Assembly (NCBI GenBank): GCA_030042755.1
Contig: JASHZC010000268.1
Coordinates: 1-15,502 of the forward strand
DNA length: 15,502 nt
Origin: Vulcanimicrobiota bacterium
GTDB lineage: Bacteria; Eremiobacterota; Eremiobacteria; Baltobacterales; Baltobacteraceae
Direction of reading: 5' to 3'
The notes under the pieces were generated by a model. That model was not told where the DNA came from. It ran no database searches and was given only the letters and a program-made list of their open reading frames with translations. Made by a program: the position numbers and the translations under genes. Positions 6,779 to 13,416 of this stretch are shown piece by piece (position 1 is the stretch's first letter; each line of letters begins with the position of its first letter).

Positions 6779-7336
6779 ATGAACACGAAATCGATCATCG
6801 CCGCTTGCCTTATCGCCGCACTGCCGGCTACCGCGCTCGCCGATCCGCACGACAATCGCGGAAGCGCGCCTCATCCATCGGCGCCGGCGCGATCGTACCA
6901 GCCGTCAGCGCGTTCGTATCAACCGCGATACACGCAATCGACGTATCAACGCATGGCGTACACGCCACGTACGTCCGAGTACGCACCGCAACACTACGCG
7001 CAGCGTGACGAGCGCGTATTCCCGAGCTATGGTGGCCGCCAACCGTGGGTGTGGAACGGAGGTCGCGTATGGGCCGCAGCTCCGGGTTACTGGGGCGGAG
7101 GCTTCTGGGGGTCGCTCGCGATTGGTCTGTCGTTCAATGACTACGTCGTTCAACCGTCGTCGCCGGGAGCGCAGCTGCTCGCAAACTATGGCCTGCAACA
7201 AACCGATTGCGATCAGGATAATCTCGTTCAGATCTTTGGCCCGGACGGCAGCGAAATCTGCGCCTACCCCAACGACGAAGTAGGCCCGGGGCAATACCAG
7301 GTCGATCCGTCTACCTTAAGCCTGGTCTCGGGCTAA
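6779..7336 (+). CDS. Exported protein with the YWGGGFWG...STLSLVS C-terminal domain, function unknown
   Basis: The 185-residue product has a signal peptide (cleavage expected after ALA, residue 21), then a Ser/Pro/Tyr/Gln/Arg-rich low-complexity stretch (about 25-80), then a compact domain from about residue 88 to the end: W90, YWGGGFWG (104-111), SSPGAQLLANYGLQQTDC (127-144), NLVQIFGPDGSEICAYPN (148-165) and DPSTLSLVSG (176-185). C144 and C161 may form a disulfide. The same domain, with both cysteines, ends the protein encoded at 13413-14216. The start has an AGGA site (6771-6774) at good spacing. The gene converges on the amine oxidase with a 4-bp gap. I do not recognise a named family. Confidence 0.82.
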   Translation: MNTKSIIAACLIAALPATALADPHDNRGSAPHPSAPARSYQPSARSYQPRYTQSTYQRMAYTPRTSEYAPQHYAQRDERVFPSYGGRQPWVWNGGRVWAAAPGYWGGGFWGSLAIGLSFNDYVVQPSSPGAQLLANYGLQQTDCDQDNLVQIFGPDGSEICAYPNDEVGPGQYQVDPSTLSLVSG

Positions 7337-7340
7337 CGCC

Positions 7341-8612
7341 TCAGATCACGTCGTCGGCGGCGCGGTAGCCACTCTCTAACGCGCCGCCGACCGTGCCTGC
7401 GTCATCGCTCCACGTCGCTTCGCCTGCAAAGAAGAGCGTCTGATCGACGGGGGCGCGCAGCATTTCGCGCGCATCTCCACCGCCTACGCGCAGAAAACTA
7501 TAGGCTCCTCGCGAAAACGTATCGGATTGCCAGTCGTGGTAGTAGGCATTGCGCAAGACGGCGTTCACGTCGACCGATGGGAAAAGCGCGCTGCAGGTCG
7601 ACACCGCGGCAGCGATCGGATCGATTTTGCGGTCGATGAGCGACTGTGCCGCTCCTCCTCCGGCCCATGCGACAAGCAACGGCGTACGCTGCGGTAAGCG
7701 CGTCCATAGCGCGCTCATCTCGCACTGTGGCGCGCGAAAGAATGCGGTGTCGCGAAAACGCCCGTCCTGCACCTCTTCCCAAAACGGCGTGCGAAAGTCG
7801 AGCACGACCTTGAGCACCGGTCCCATCGCGATCGCATCGATCGCGGCCTGCTTTTCCTTCGGCAAGGCAGGCTCGAACAAATCGTGCTGCTCTTGCAGCA
7901 CGCCCACAGGCAGCGTTACGATGGCTCGCCGAGCCGCAATCTCAATCGGTTTCCCTTGACGCGTCGCTTGTATACGCACGTGTTGCGGTGACCAGCGCAC
8001 GCGATCGACGCGCGTTCGCAAGAGCGTGCGCGTATTCACCGACCGCGCAAGGTGCTGCATGATCGGCGCGTAGCCGTGAAGCGGGCGAAACGAAGCGTCA
8101 TTCGTTCCGCTTCGCCATTCCTTCGCGATTGCAATGATGCTTGCGTCGCCGGTTATCGCCGCGTCGAAGCCCTCGATGAGCGAGCGGATGGCGTCGCGTT
8201 GCTCGCCCGAAAGTTCGTCGCTCGGAACGGAGTCGAGAAATTCCTCGACGCTGCGATCCCGGCCGCGCACGTCGACGCGTCGCAGAATGCGTTCCGTCCA
8301 GTCCCAGAGGTCCCACGCCTCCTCGAATTCTCGGTCATAATCGCGCACGTAGCGCGAGCCGGTATCCATGCGCTCCTCGCCGCACTCTTGCATGAGCGAG
8401 AGCGTAACCGCGGGCAGGCCGTGGATGAATTCCGCGCCGAGTTCGATCGGCAGCGATCCGTCATACGATTGCAGCGTGTACGCGCGGCCGCCGATGCGTT
8501 CGCGCGCCTCGAGCAGCAGCAGATCGATGCCGTGATCGTGGAGGCGTCGCGCGGCCGCCAGTCCTGCGGCGCCCGCGCCAATCACCGCGACGTCGGTTTC
8601 GAACGTCGTCAT
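7341..8612 (-). CDS. Flavin-containing amine oxidase (monoamine/polyamine oxidase family)
   Basis: The 423-residue product has the FAD-binding dinucleotide fold VAVIGAGAAGLAAARRL (8-24), the E35-A-R-E-R-I-G-G-R motif (35-43), ELGAEFIHG (57-65) and the C-terminal flavin-contact block LFFAGEATWSDDAGTVGGAL. A Lys in MGPVLKVVLDF corresponds to the flavin-associated Lys of the family. Such enzymes oxidise primary amines, polyamines or amino acids to imines with release of hydrogen peroxide; the substrate cannot be told. There is no signal peptide, so it should be cytosolic. The ATG at 8612-8610 shares its A with the TGA of the DUF1992 gene (TGATG), favouring it over a TTG one codon earlier and implying coupled translation. 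It stops 4 bp from the convergent exported-protein gene. Confidence 0.9.
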   Translation of the reverse strand: MTTFETDVAVIGAGAAGLAAARRLHDHGIDLLLLEARERIGGRAYTLQSYDGSLPIELGAEFIHGLPAVTLSLMQECGEERMDTGSRYVRDYDREFEEAWDLWDWTERILRRVDVRGRDRSVEEFLDSVPSDELSGEQRDAIRSLIEGFDAAITGDASIIAIAKEWRSGTNDASFRPLHGYAPIMQHLARSVNTRTLLRTRVDRVRWSPQHVRIQATRQGKPIEIAARRAIVTLPVGVLQEQHDLFEPALPKEKQAAIDAIAMGPVLKVVLDFRTPFWEEVQDGRFRDTAFFRAPQCEMSALWTRLPQRTPLLVAWAGGGAAQSLIDRKIDPIAAAVSTCSALFPSVDVNAVLRNAYYHDWQSDTFSRGAYSFLRVGGGDAREMLRAPVDQTLFFAGEATWSDDAGTVGGALESGYRAADDVI

Positions 8613-8788
8613 CAACGTACGTTTTCAGGCGACGGCTCGTCGGAGAATCGCTCGCGAAACCACTGGATGAGAAATCGTTCGCCACGCAACGAGCAATCGA
8701 TGCGTCCTTTGCGCGGAAGCGAATCGAACGCTCCGCGCTCGATGCCTTCTTGAATTTTGCGTTCAGCAATAACCGCGATGATGTCCAT
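8612..8788 (-). CDS. DUF1992 (DnaJ-C28-like conserved domain) small protein
   Basis: This 58-residue gene lies directly upstream of the amine oxidase. Its product starts MDIIAVIAERKIQEGIERGA and continues FDSLPRKGRIDC, matching the DUF1992 core (AERKI.EAIE.GEFDNLPGKGK). That domain also occurs in eukaryotic DNAJC28, without a J-domain here. Function is unknown. The ATG at 8788-8786 is preceded by a GAGG site 4 nt upstream. The stop overlaps the amine oxidase start by one base (TGATG). The domain is normally found near the N-terminus of longer proteins of ~100 or more residues, so this is a short version. DUF1992 identity is by motif recognition. Confidence 0.78.
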   Translation of the reverse strand: MDIIAVIAERKIQEGIERGAFDSLPRKGRIDCSLRGERFLIQWFRERFSDEPSPENVR

Positions 8789-8885
8789 GCGCCTCGCCTG
8801 GTTTGCCGGGAACCCAAGGCCGATACCCGCAAAAAAGCGCTTCCGCGGGTTTCGCGGTTTCCCAATAGCCTCTAAGGATTGTACG

Positions 8886-9050
8886 TTGTCGAATCAGGTC
8901 CAGTATTATGTCCGATTGTTCGTCTTTATGCTCGGTTCTGCATGTTTTGGCGCAGCAAGCGTCATGTCGAAATCGCCCGCGATCGCTGTTTTCGTAGCCG
9001 TAACGGTCTTCGCGGGTCTGGGCCTGCTCAATCAAGCCCCGCGGAACTAG
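8886..9050 (+). CDS. Probable small membrane protein (54 residues), function unknown
   Basis: An AAGGA site at 8874-8878 lies 7 nt before a TTG at 8886, opening a frame to the TAG at 9048-9050. The product has two hydrophobic segments (about 8-23 and 30-48: RLFVFMLGSACFGAASV and AIAVFVAVTVFAGLGLL) and a short polar tail, as expected for a two-helix inner-membrane protein. No family is recognised. The good ribosome site and hydrophobic pattern support it; the non-ATG start and short length limit confidence. It diverges from the DUF1992 gene across 97 bp, in which I see no convincing promoter. Confidence 0.5.
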   Translation: MSNQVQYYVRLFVFMLGSACFGAASVMSKSPAIAVFVAVTVFAGLGLLNQAPRN

Positions 9051-9089
9051 GGCCCCCGCATTTTCAGTCTGACGGGCCGATACGCAAGC

Positions 9090-9199
9090 GACTAAGCGAA
9101 TGCCTAGGAAGATGCAGTTCCAAGACTCGGGTAGGCCCTACTGGGCTGCAATCTTGTACACTACAAGTGTTCGCCGCTCGCTAGTAGAGGTCTCACGAA
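9090..9199 (+). promoter_or_regulatory. Duplicated 5' region of the first stalk-barrel gene
   Basis: The ~110 bp before the start aligns by eye with the bases before the second copy (about 11570-11674). Shared elements include GGTAGG, the TGTACACTA block (TACACT at 9157-9162, a reasonable -10) and CTCGCTAG followed by AGGTCTCACGA just before the ATG. The AGAGG ribosome site lies 9 nt upstream of the start. In this copy TACACT is embedded in the dyad CTTGTA-CAC-TACAAG (9153-9167), which copy 2 lacks. No good -35 is visible. Confidence 0.5.
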
Positions 9200-10402
9200 A
9201 TGCTACACGTGATCTTGAGCGGGGTATTGATGGCCCAATCGGCGCAATCGCAGCCGAGGTCGGATCCGCCCACGCAAGAAATACCAATCCTGTACAACGA
9301 CCGTCACGTCTATGCCACGCCGGATAAACTCAAGCGGGGGCGCGTACTCGCGGCCCTTGTACGGGGTGGCACCATCCTCGTCCCACTGCGTTCGATGTTC
9401 GAACAAATGGGCGCGACGGTAACCTATGATGCTGGTAGCAAAACGGTTCACGTCTCAAAGCCGGGAGCGGACGTAGACGTTACCGTGGGTGTACCTGAGG
9501 TTACCATTAACGGTGAGCAACGTCCCCTGGACGTGCCGCCTGAAATCTACAAGGGCACTGTCGTCGTCCCCGTACGCGTGATTTCCGAAGGAATGGGGGC
9601 GTACGTGCAGTGGGTTCCCGACAGACGTCTTGTTGTCGTTCGTTACATTCCAGCGACGCCTCCGCCGGCTCCACCGCCGACGACGGCTCCGCCACCCCCG
9701 GCAACACCGGCTCCGACTCCAACGCCGGTTCCGGTACACAAACCGGTCAACGAACTCTTCATTGCCGGCGATTACTATTTCGCAGGCAAGACGTATGACG
9801 AGTTCAGTCCCGGAAACCGTACTACCGGATCGTGGTTTGCGCGAGGAGCCGCCGAATTTGATCACTTCATGTTCGGCGTCGACTATTCGCAATATCGATA
9901 TCCACACGGATGCATCAACATCGCCATTCCAACGCCGGACTGCTTCGTGACCGTTGTCGGAAACAACGGCTCGGCCCCGGTCCCGGCTTTCACCGTTCGA
10001 CGGACGTCGACTGAGTTGCACCTAGGCTATAAGGTCTTCGATCCACGAGTCTACGTGGGCGTGGCCTGGAATTTTGACACGATAAACGTCGGCTATCCAA
10101 ACATGACCGGCGTAGGGTTCGGTGTGGAGAAGCTGCCCGATCTCGACCAAACGATCTCCTACTATGGCAGCTATTACTTCTATCCAAACACTCGCGGTAC
10201 GTACACCGGGCTCGGCCAGTCGTTGCCGATGCAGTATTCGGTGCAAACGTATAAGATCGGCGCCACGTGGACCTTCTTGAAGCCGGTCTTCCTCGAGATC
10301 GGTTACAACGGCAACCGCGGCAACGCAAAAGCGAACGCCGTGCTGCCGGGCTACACGAACAATGCGGCCTATGCCGGATTGGGCATTACCTTCAACTACT
10401 GA
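9200..10402 (+). CDS. Copper-amine-oxidase-N (stalk) domain protein with C-terminal outer-membrane beta-barrel, copy 1
   Basis: The 400-residue product has four parts. Residues 1-18 form a short, weakly charged hydrophobic signal. Residues 25-150 hold two PF07833-like repeats, ILVPLRSMFEQMGATVTYD (59-77) and VVVPVRVISEGMGAYVQWVP (121-140), each followed by a beta strand. Residues 151-183 are a Pro/Thr/Ala linker. Residues 184-400 show about ten amphipathic strands rich in Tyr/Phe/Gly and end in TFNY, a terminal aromatic as in outer-membrane barrels. C238 and C248 sit in a loop and may form a disulfide. The PF07833 domain is a structural stalk and is not itself a copper site. The likely picture is a periplasmic stalk joined to an outer-membrane barrel. 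A stop at 9185-9187 fixes the start. A strong hairpin follows the gene. Confidence 0.82.
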   Translation: MLHVILSGVLMAQSAQSQPRSDPPTQEIPILYNDRHVYATPDKLKRGRVLAALVRGGTILVPLRSMFEQMGATVTYDAGSKTVHVSKPGADVDVTVGVPEVTINGEQRPLDVPPEIYKGTVVVPVRVISEGMGAYVQWVPDRRLVVVRYIPATPPPAPPPTTAPPPPATPAPTPTPVPVHKPVNELFIAGDYYFAGKTYDEFSPGNRTTGSWFARGAAEFDHFMFGVDYSQYRYPHGCINIAIPTPDCFVTVVGNNGSAPVPAFTVRRTSTELHLGYKVFDPRVYVGVAWNFDTINVGYPNMTGVGFGVEKLPDLDQTISYYGSYYFYPNTRGTYTGLGQSLPMQYSVQTYKIGATWTFLKPVFLEIGYNGNRGNAKANAVLPGYTNNAAYAGLGITFNY

Positions 10403-10426
10403 TCGATTCGCATCGATGACGCAACT

Positions 10427-10455
10427 GCGGCGCAGTTCACTACGAACTGCGCCGC
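10427..10455 (+). terminator. Rho-independent terminator after stalk-barrel copy 1
   Basis: GCGGCGCAGTTC (10427-10438) and GAACTGCGCCGC (10444-10455) form a perfect 12-bp stem with a 5-nt ACTAC loop, followed by TTGTCT. It lies 25 bp after the stop codon. The T-tract is short but the stem is strong. No equivalent hairpin follows copy 2. Confidence 0.8.
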
Positions 10456-10581
10456 TTGTCTCCCGCTAAAAGCCTTAGAACGGAAGCGAGCAGGCAACCC
10501 TGGCCGAAACGCGCCCGATTTGCGAACCCGTCACGATGGTGGGCACTATAGAGCTACACCGTTAGCCGTGGGGAGGGCGAG

Positions 10582-10920
10582 ATGCTCGCTAAGGCTGTTG
10601 CAATAGTCTCGATCGTCGCAATGAGCGGCAGTGCAACGTTGCACGATTCCACCATCACCTTTAAACGAGCGCTCGGAGCGTGCTCGGGAGCGCTCGGTTC
10701 AGTCAGCTTCGCGCTCGGACACGCGCGCGTTGCAGCATCGGAGGGCGTCAATATTGATGAAACCGAGGCGGACCCGAACGGAAGGCTGAGTGCTACGCTC
10801 CAAAACGCGAGCGGTACTAAATCGGCAGCGGTTTCGATCGATCAGCGAGCCCGCTCGGTTTCAGCCAAACATGTGACCGTAGAGCTGAACCGCAGAGTCG
10901 CCTGCATATACCCCGATTAG
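10582..10920 (+). CDS. Small exported protein, function unknown
   Basis: The 112-residue product starts MLAKAVAIVSIVAMSGSA, a signal peptide with likely cleavage after SGSA, and a mature part of about 94 residues rich in Ala, Ser and beta-forming residues. Only two cysteines remain in the mature part, C34 and C108, spaced to bridge the two ends. A purine-rich GGGGAGGGCGAG precedes the ATG as ribosome site, and a TATAGA at 10547-10552 could be a -10. No family was recognised and it has no paralogue in the window. It sits between the two stalk-barrel copies and converges on the small SH3/KOW-like gene with a 2-bp gap. Confidence 0.65.
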   Translation: MLAKAVAIVSIVAMSGSATLHDSTITFKRALGACSGALGSVSFALGHARVAASEGVNIDETEADPNGRLSATLQNASGTKSAAVSIDQRARSVSAKHVTVELNRRVACIYPD

Positions 10921-10922
10921 CG

Positions 10923-11102
10923 TCACTCCTCATGGAGCTTCGGCAGGTACGTCAAATCGTCGGGCCGGAACCGCTGTTCGATCGACTCACCGTCCTTTTT
11001 ATGAATGCGCACGACGACCGAACGCGTATCGGTCTCGATCACTTCACCTTCGACGCCCAGGCTTTCTATTTGAACGCGATCGCCGTATCTGAGGTTCGAC
11101 AT
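10923..11102 (-). CDS. Small SH3/KOW-like beta-barrel protein (59 residues)
   Basis: The product begins MSNLRYGDRVQIESLGVEGE and continues VIETDTRSVVVRIHKKDGESIEQRF, ending DDLTYLPKLHEE. The pattern basic-G-D-x-V-x-h...G-x-G-x-V plus a second strand pair is that of small SH3-like or KOW-like barrels, which bind RNA, protein or metals. No exact family was recognised and there is no signal peptide. The ATG at 11102-11100 lies 4 nt after the TAA of the His-rich gene, so the two are read as an operon; a longer in-frame extension is rejected because it would run antisense-coded through the His-rich gene. Confidence 0.65.
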   Translation of the reverse strand: MSNLRYGDRVQIESLGVEGEVIETDTRSVVVRIHKKDGESIEQRFRPDDLTYLPKLHEE

Positions 11103-11106
11103 ACTT

Positions 11107-11451
11107 TTACGCCATCGCGAGCGCACCGTGATTATCACAGTGGCCTTCTTCGGCGTGATGGAGATGACCGGCGACGAGATAGTCTGCGTGATCGCCGTGC
11201 GGTACGACCGCATGGCCGCACGAAGCAGAGTGAATGTGCCCTTTGTCGTGCGCGGTGCAGTCGTGACCGTGCGTGCACTGCGCGGGGTGCGTTGCATCTA
11301 CGGCTACCCGGTGTTCGTCAACGTGATCTCCGTGTGCGCTGTGCATGTGGCCGTCGTGAAGGTAATCGACGTGGCCTTCGTGCTTCACCGCCGGGTGTAC
11401 GCAATTTCCGTGAACGTGATCGTGAGGGCTGTGTGTCGCGTGAGCGCTCAT
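11107..11451 (-). CDS. His-rich repeat protein, putative cytosolic metal (Zn/Ni/Cu/Co) binding protein
   Basis: By count, 28 of 114 residues are His, with 5 Cys, and Asp/Glu/Gly make up much of the rest. Two related units are visible: HEGHVDYLHDGHMHSAHGDH (24-43) and HGDHADYLVAGHLHHAEEGH (85-104), joined by a segment with CTHGHDC and CGH motifs. Related short 'GHVDYLHDGHLHHPHGDHVDEH' proteins occur widely in bacteria, sometimes misannotated, often beside metal transporters or metal regulators; I recall this only generally. Metal storage or buffering is the likely role (inference). No signal peptide is present. The ATG has an excellent AGGAG site 6 nt upstream. It is divergent from stalk-barrel copy 2 and followed by the SH3/KOW-like gene. 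Confidence 0.82.
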   Translation of the reverse strand: MSAHATHSPHDHVHGNCVHPAVKHEGHVDYLHDGHMHSAHGDHVDEHRVAVDATHPAQCTHGHDCTAHDKGHIHSASCGHAVVPHGDHADYLVAGHLHHAEEGHCDNHGALAMA

Positions 11452-11471
11452 GCGGAGCTCCTCTCTCGAGG

Positions 11472-11540
11472 GCGAACGTTCGCAAATACGGGGAACGGCT
11501 TCCTTTCTTCGCGCGTCTTCGCGCGCGCTAGAAGCGCTTC
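11472..11540. promoter_or_regulatory. Palindromes between the His-rich gene and stalk-barrel copy 2
   Basis: GCGAACGTTCGC (11472-11483) is a perfect 12-bp palindrome 20 bp upstream of the His-rich start. GAAGCGCTTC (11531-11540) is a perfect 10-bp palindrome further up. Both lie in the 223-bp divergent region. They are candidate operators, perhaps for a metal-sensing regulator, but no known consensus was matched. Confidence 0.3.
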
Positions 11541-11569
11541 CAGCGCCGCTGTCTTACACTGCAAGTGAT

Positions 11570-11674
11570 TGAGCGGACGCCTACGAGGAGGAGTTGGAGG
11601 ACCGTGGTAGGGGTTCAACTGGCGTAACCCTGTACACTAGCCCAGCTCGCCCCTCGCTAGAAAAGGTCTCACGA
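11570..11674 (+). promoter_or_regulatory. Duplicated 5' region of stalk-barrel copy 2
   Basis: This stretch aligns with the leader of copy 1, including GGTAGG, TGTACACTA (TACACT at 11633-11638), CTCGCTAG and AAAGGTCTCACGA before the ATG. Just upstream, TCTTACACTGCAAGTG (11552-11567) resembles the copy 1 box TCTTGTACACTACAAGTG (9152-9169), so this copy may own two related elements. Confidence 0.45.
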
Positions 11675-12877
11675 ATGCTACACGTGATCTTGAGCGCGGT
11701 ATTGGCGGCCCAATCGACACAATTGCAGCCGAAATCGGACCCCCCCACGCAAGAAATACCAATCCTGTACAACGATCGTCACGTTTATGCCGCACCGGAT
11801 AAACTGAAACGAGGGCGCGTGCTCGCGGCCCTTGTGAAGGGCGGTACGATTCTCGTTCCGTTGCGTTCGATGTTCGAGCAAATGGGTGCGACGGTAACCT
11901 ACGATCCTGCACGTCGAGCCGTTCATGTCTCAAAGCCGGGAGCGGATGTCGACGTTACCGTCGGCGTTCCCGAAGTTACGATTGACGGCGAGAAACGCCC
12001 GCTCGATGTGCCGCCTGAAATATATAAGGGCGTCGTCGTCGTGCCGGTGCGCGTGATTTCCGAAGGAATGGGAGCATACGTGCAATGGGTTCCCGACAGA
12101 CGGCTCGTGGTCGTTCGTTACCTTCCAGCGACGCCTCCGCCCGCAGCTCCGCCGACGGCGCCTCCACCTCCGCCCGTAAGGCGTCCCCGGCCGCCTGCAC
12201 CTCCTCCGGTGCTCAAGCCAAAGAACGAAGCTTTCATCGTCGGCGACTATTATTTCTCGGGCAAAACCTACGACGAGTTCAGTCCGGGCAACCGCACTAC
12301 CGGATCCTGGTTTGCGCGCGGAGCGGCCGAATTCAATCACTTCATGTTCGGCATCGACTACTCGCAATATCGATATCCCCACGGATGCATCAACATCGCC
12401 ATTCCGACGCCGGACTGCCTTGTGGAAGTCGTCGGAAACACCGGGTTAACCGCCGTGCCGGCCTTCACCGTTCGCAGGACGCAGACCGAGTTGCACCTGG
12501 GCTACAAGATCTTCGATCCGCGAGTCTATGTCGGCGTCGCCTGGAATTTTGACACAACCAACGTCGGCTATCCGAACATGACCGGCGTGGGTTTCGGCGC
12601 GGAGAAGCTGCCCGATCTCGACCAAACGATTTCCTACTACGGCAGCTATTACTTCTATCCGAATACTCGCGGTACGTACACGGGCTTCGGTCAGTCGTTG
12701 CCAATGCAGTACTCGGTGCAGACGTATAAGATCGGTGTGACGTGGACGTTCTGGAAGCCGGTCTTCTTCGAGGTTGGTTACAACGGTAACCGTGGGAATG
12801 CGAAGGCAAATTCGGTGCGGCCGGGCTACACGAACAACGCGGCGTACGCCGGTTTGGGTGTTAACTTCAACTACTGA
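11675..12877 (+). CDS. Copper-amine-oxidase-N (stalk) domain protein with C-terminal outer-membrane beta-barrel, copy 2
   Basis: This is a tandem paralogue of the gene at 9200, also exactly 400 residues. The stalk repeats (about 59-77 and 121-140), the barrel strands, the loop cysteines (GCIN and DCLV) and the terminal NFNY are all kept. By eye the barrel and stalk parts are nearly identical, while the linker differs most: here it carries basic residues (VRRPRPP) where copy 1 has Thr/Pro. An in-frame ATG 27 codons earlier exists, but the matching position in copy 1 is blocked by a stop and the upstream residues are not conserved, so the ATG at 11675, 9 nt after AAAGG, is used. Near-identity of coding and 5' DNA points to a fairly recent duplication. 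The role is presumably envelope structure or transport; the substrate is unknown. Confidence 0.82.
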   Translation: MLHVILSAVLAAQSTQLQPKSDPPTQEIPILYNDRHVYAAPDKLKRGRVLAALVKGGTILVPLRSMFEQMGATVTYDPARRAVHVSKPGADVDVTVGVPEVTIDGEKRPLDVPPEIYKGVVVVPVRVISEGMGAYVQWVPDRRLVVVRYLPATPPPAAPPTAPPPPPVRRPRPPAPPPVLKPKNEAFIVGDYYFSGKTYDEFSPGNRTTGSWFARGAAEFNHFMFGIDYSQYRYPHGCINIAIPTPDCLVEVVGNTGLTAVPAFTVRRTQTELHLGYKIFDPRVYVGVAWNFDTTNVGYPNMTGVGFGAEKLPDLDQTISYYGSYYFYPNTRGTYTGFGQSLPMQYSVQTYKIGVTWTFWKPVFFEVGYNGNRGNAKANSVRPGYTNNAAYAGLGVNFNY

Positions 12878-12975
12878 CGAAATCGCATCCCGCGCAGCGC
12901 TATCGATCGTCGGCGACGATGAACTGTCCTGGACGCGCGTACGCCGCTTGGTTTGCCTCGCGCTACGGTTGTGCC

Positions 12976-13416
12976 ATGCGCCCAATAACAGCAACTTTCG
13001 CCGCCCTCCTCCTCCTTGCGACAATCGCACCTGCGCTCGCGAATGGCACACTTCGCGCGCAGGAAAGCAACGGCACCGTTCGCGTTTACCATAACGTCTC
13101 GATCAAGGTCGTCCACCGCACTCTGCGCATCAGCTCGCACGACGGGAAGGGCACGTTGGTCGTCAATCAAGCCGCGTGTTCGTACGTTGGCGTAATCGAG
13201 CGCTGCTTTCCGGAGCGAGTATCGCTGGAGCAAGGCGGCTCGACCAGGCTAATCGATCTCAAGAACGGGACGATCTACGTGAATCCTACCGACGAGACGC
13301 AACAGCTACCGCTCTCCTCACAACACATTCCGCGGCACGGCGTTGTGCTCGAGTTCAACACGCAACGCGGCACCTACGTATCGATGACCGGAACGATCGA
13401 CGGGTTAGTACGATGA
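12976..13416 (+). CDS. Exported beta-rich protein, function unknown
   Basis: The 146-residue product starts MRPITATFAALLLLATIAPA and has a predicted cleavage after ALA (residue 22). The mature part is beta-rich, with a short disulfide candidate C68...C77 (AACSYVGVIERCF) and no recognised family. The ATG at 12976 is preferred over one at 12919 because it begins the signal peptide directly. It lacks a ribosome site, and TACGGT at 12964-12969 would place a transcription start at the ATG, so the message may be leaderless. Its TGA overlaps the ATG of the next gene (ATGA), suggesting the two exported proteins are made together. Confidence 0.72.
   Translation: MRPITATFAALLLLATIAPALANGTLRAQESNGTVRVYHNVSIKVVHRTLRISSHDGKGTLVVNQAACSYVGVIERCFPERVSLEQGGSTRLIDLKNGTIYVNPTDETQQLPLSSQHIPRHGVVLEFNTQRGTYVSMTGTIDGLVR

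Noticed and set aside
8789..8885. Terminator-like CCGCG...CGCGG hairpin followed by a T-run on the minus strand
   Set aside because: It lies upstream of the DUF1992 gene with no minus-strand gene ending before it, so a terminator role makes no sense; the stem is only 5 bp.
11128..11568. 146-residue plus-strand frame opposite the His-rich gene
   Set aside because: The His-rich frame has an excellent ribosome site and a recognisable repeat pattern; the plus frame has neither.
11594..11674. 27-codon upstream extension of stalk-barrel copy 2
   Set aside because: Not conserved with copy 1, which has an in-frame stop just before its start; the region aligns as non-coding leader.
9200..12877. Composite transposon or integron explanation for the flanking direct repeats
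   Set aside because: No transposase, integrase, terminal inverted repeats or target-site duplication was seen; the repeats are host-type protein genes.
12906..12920. ATCGTC-GGC-GACGAT stem after stalk-barrel copy 2 as terminator
   Set aside because: Six-bp stem, 3-nt loop and no T-tract; too weak to call.
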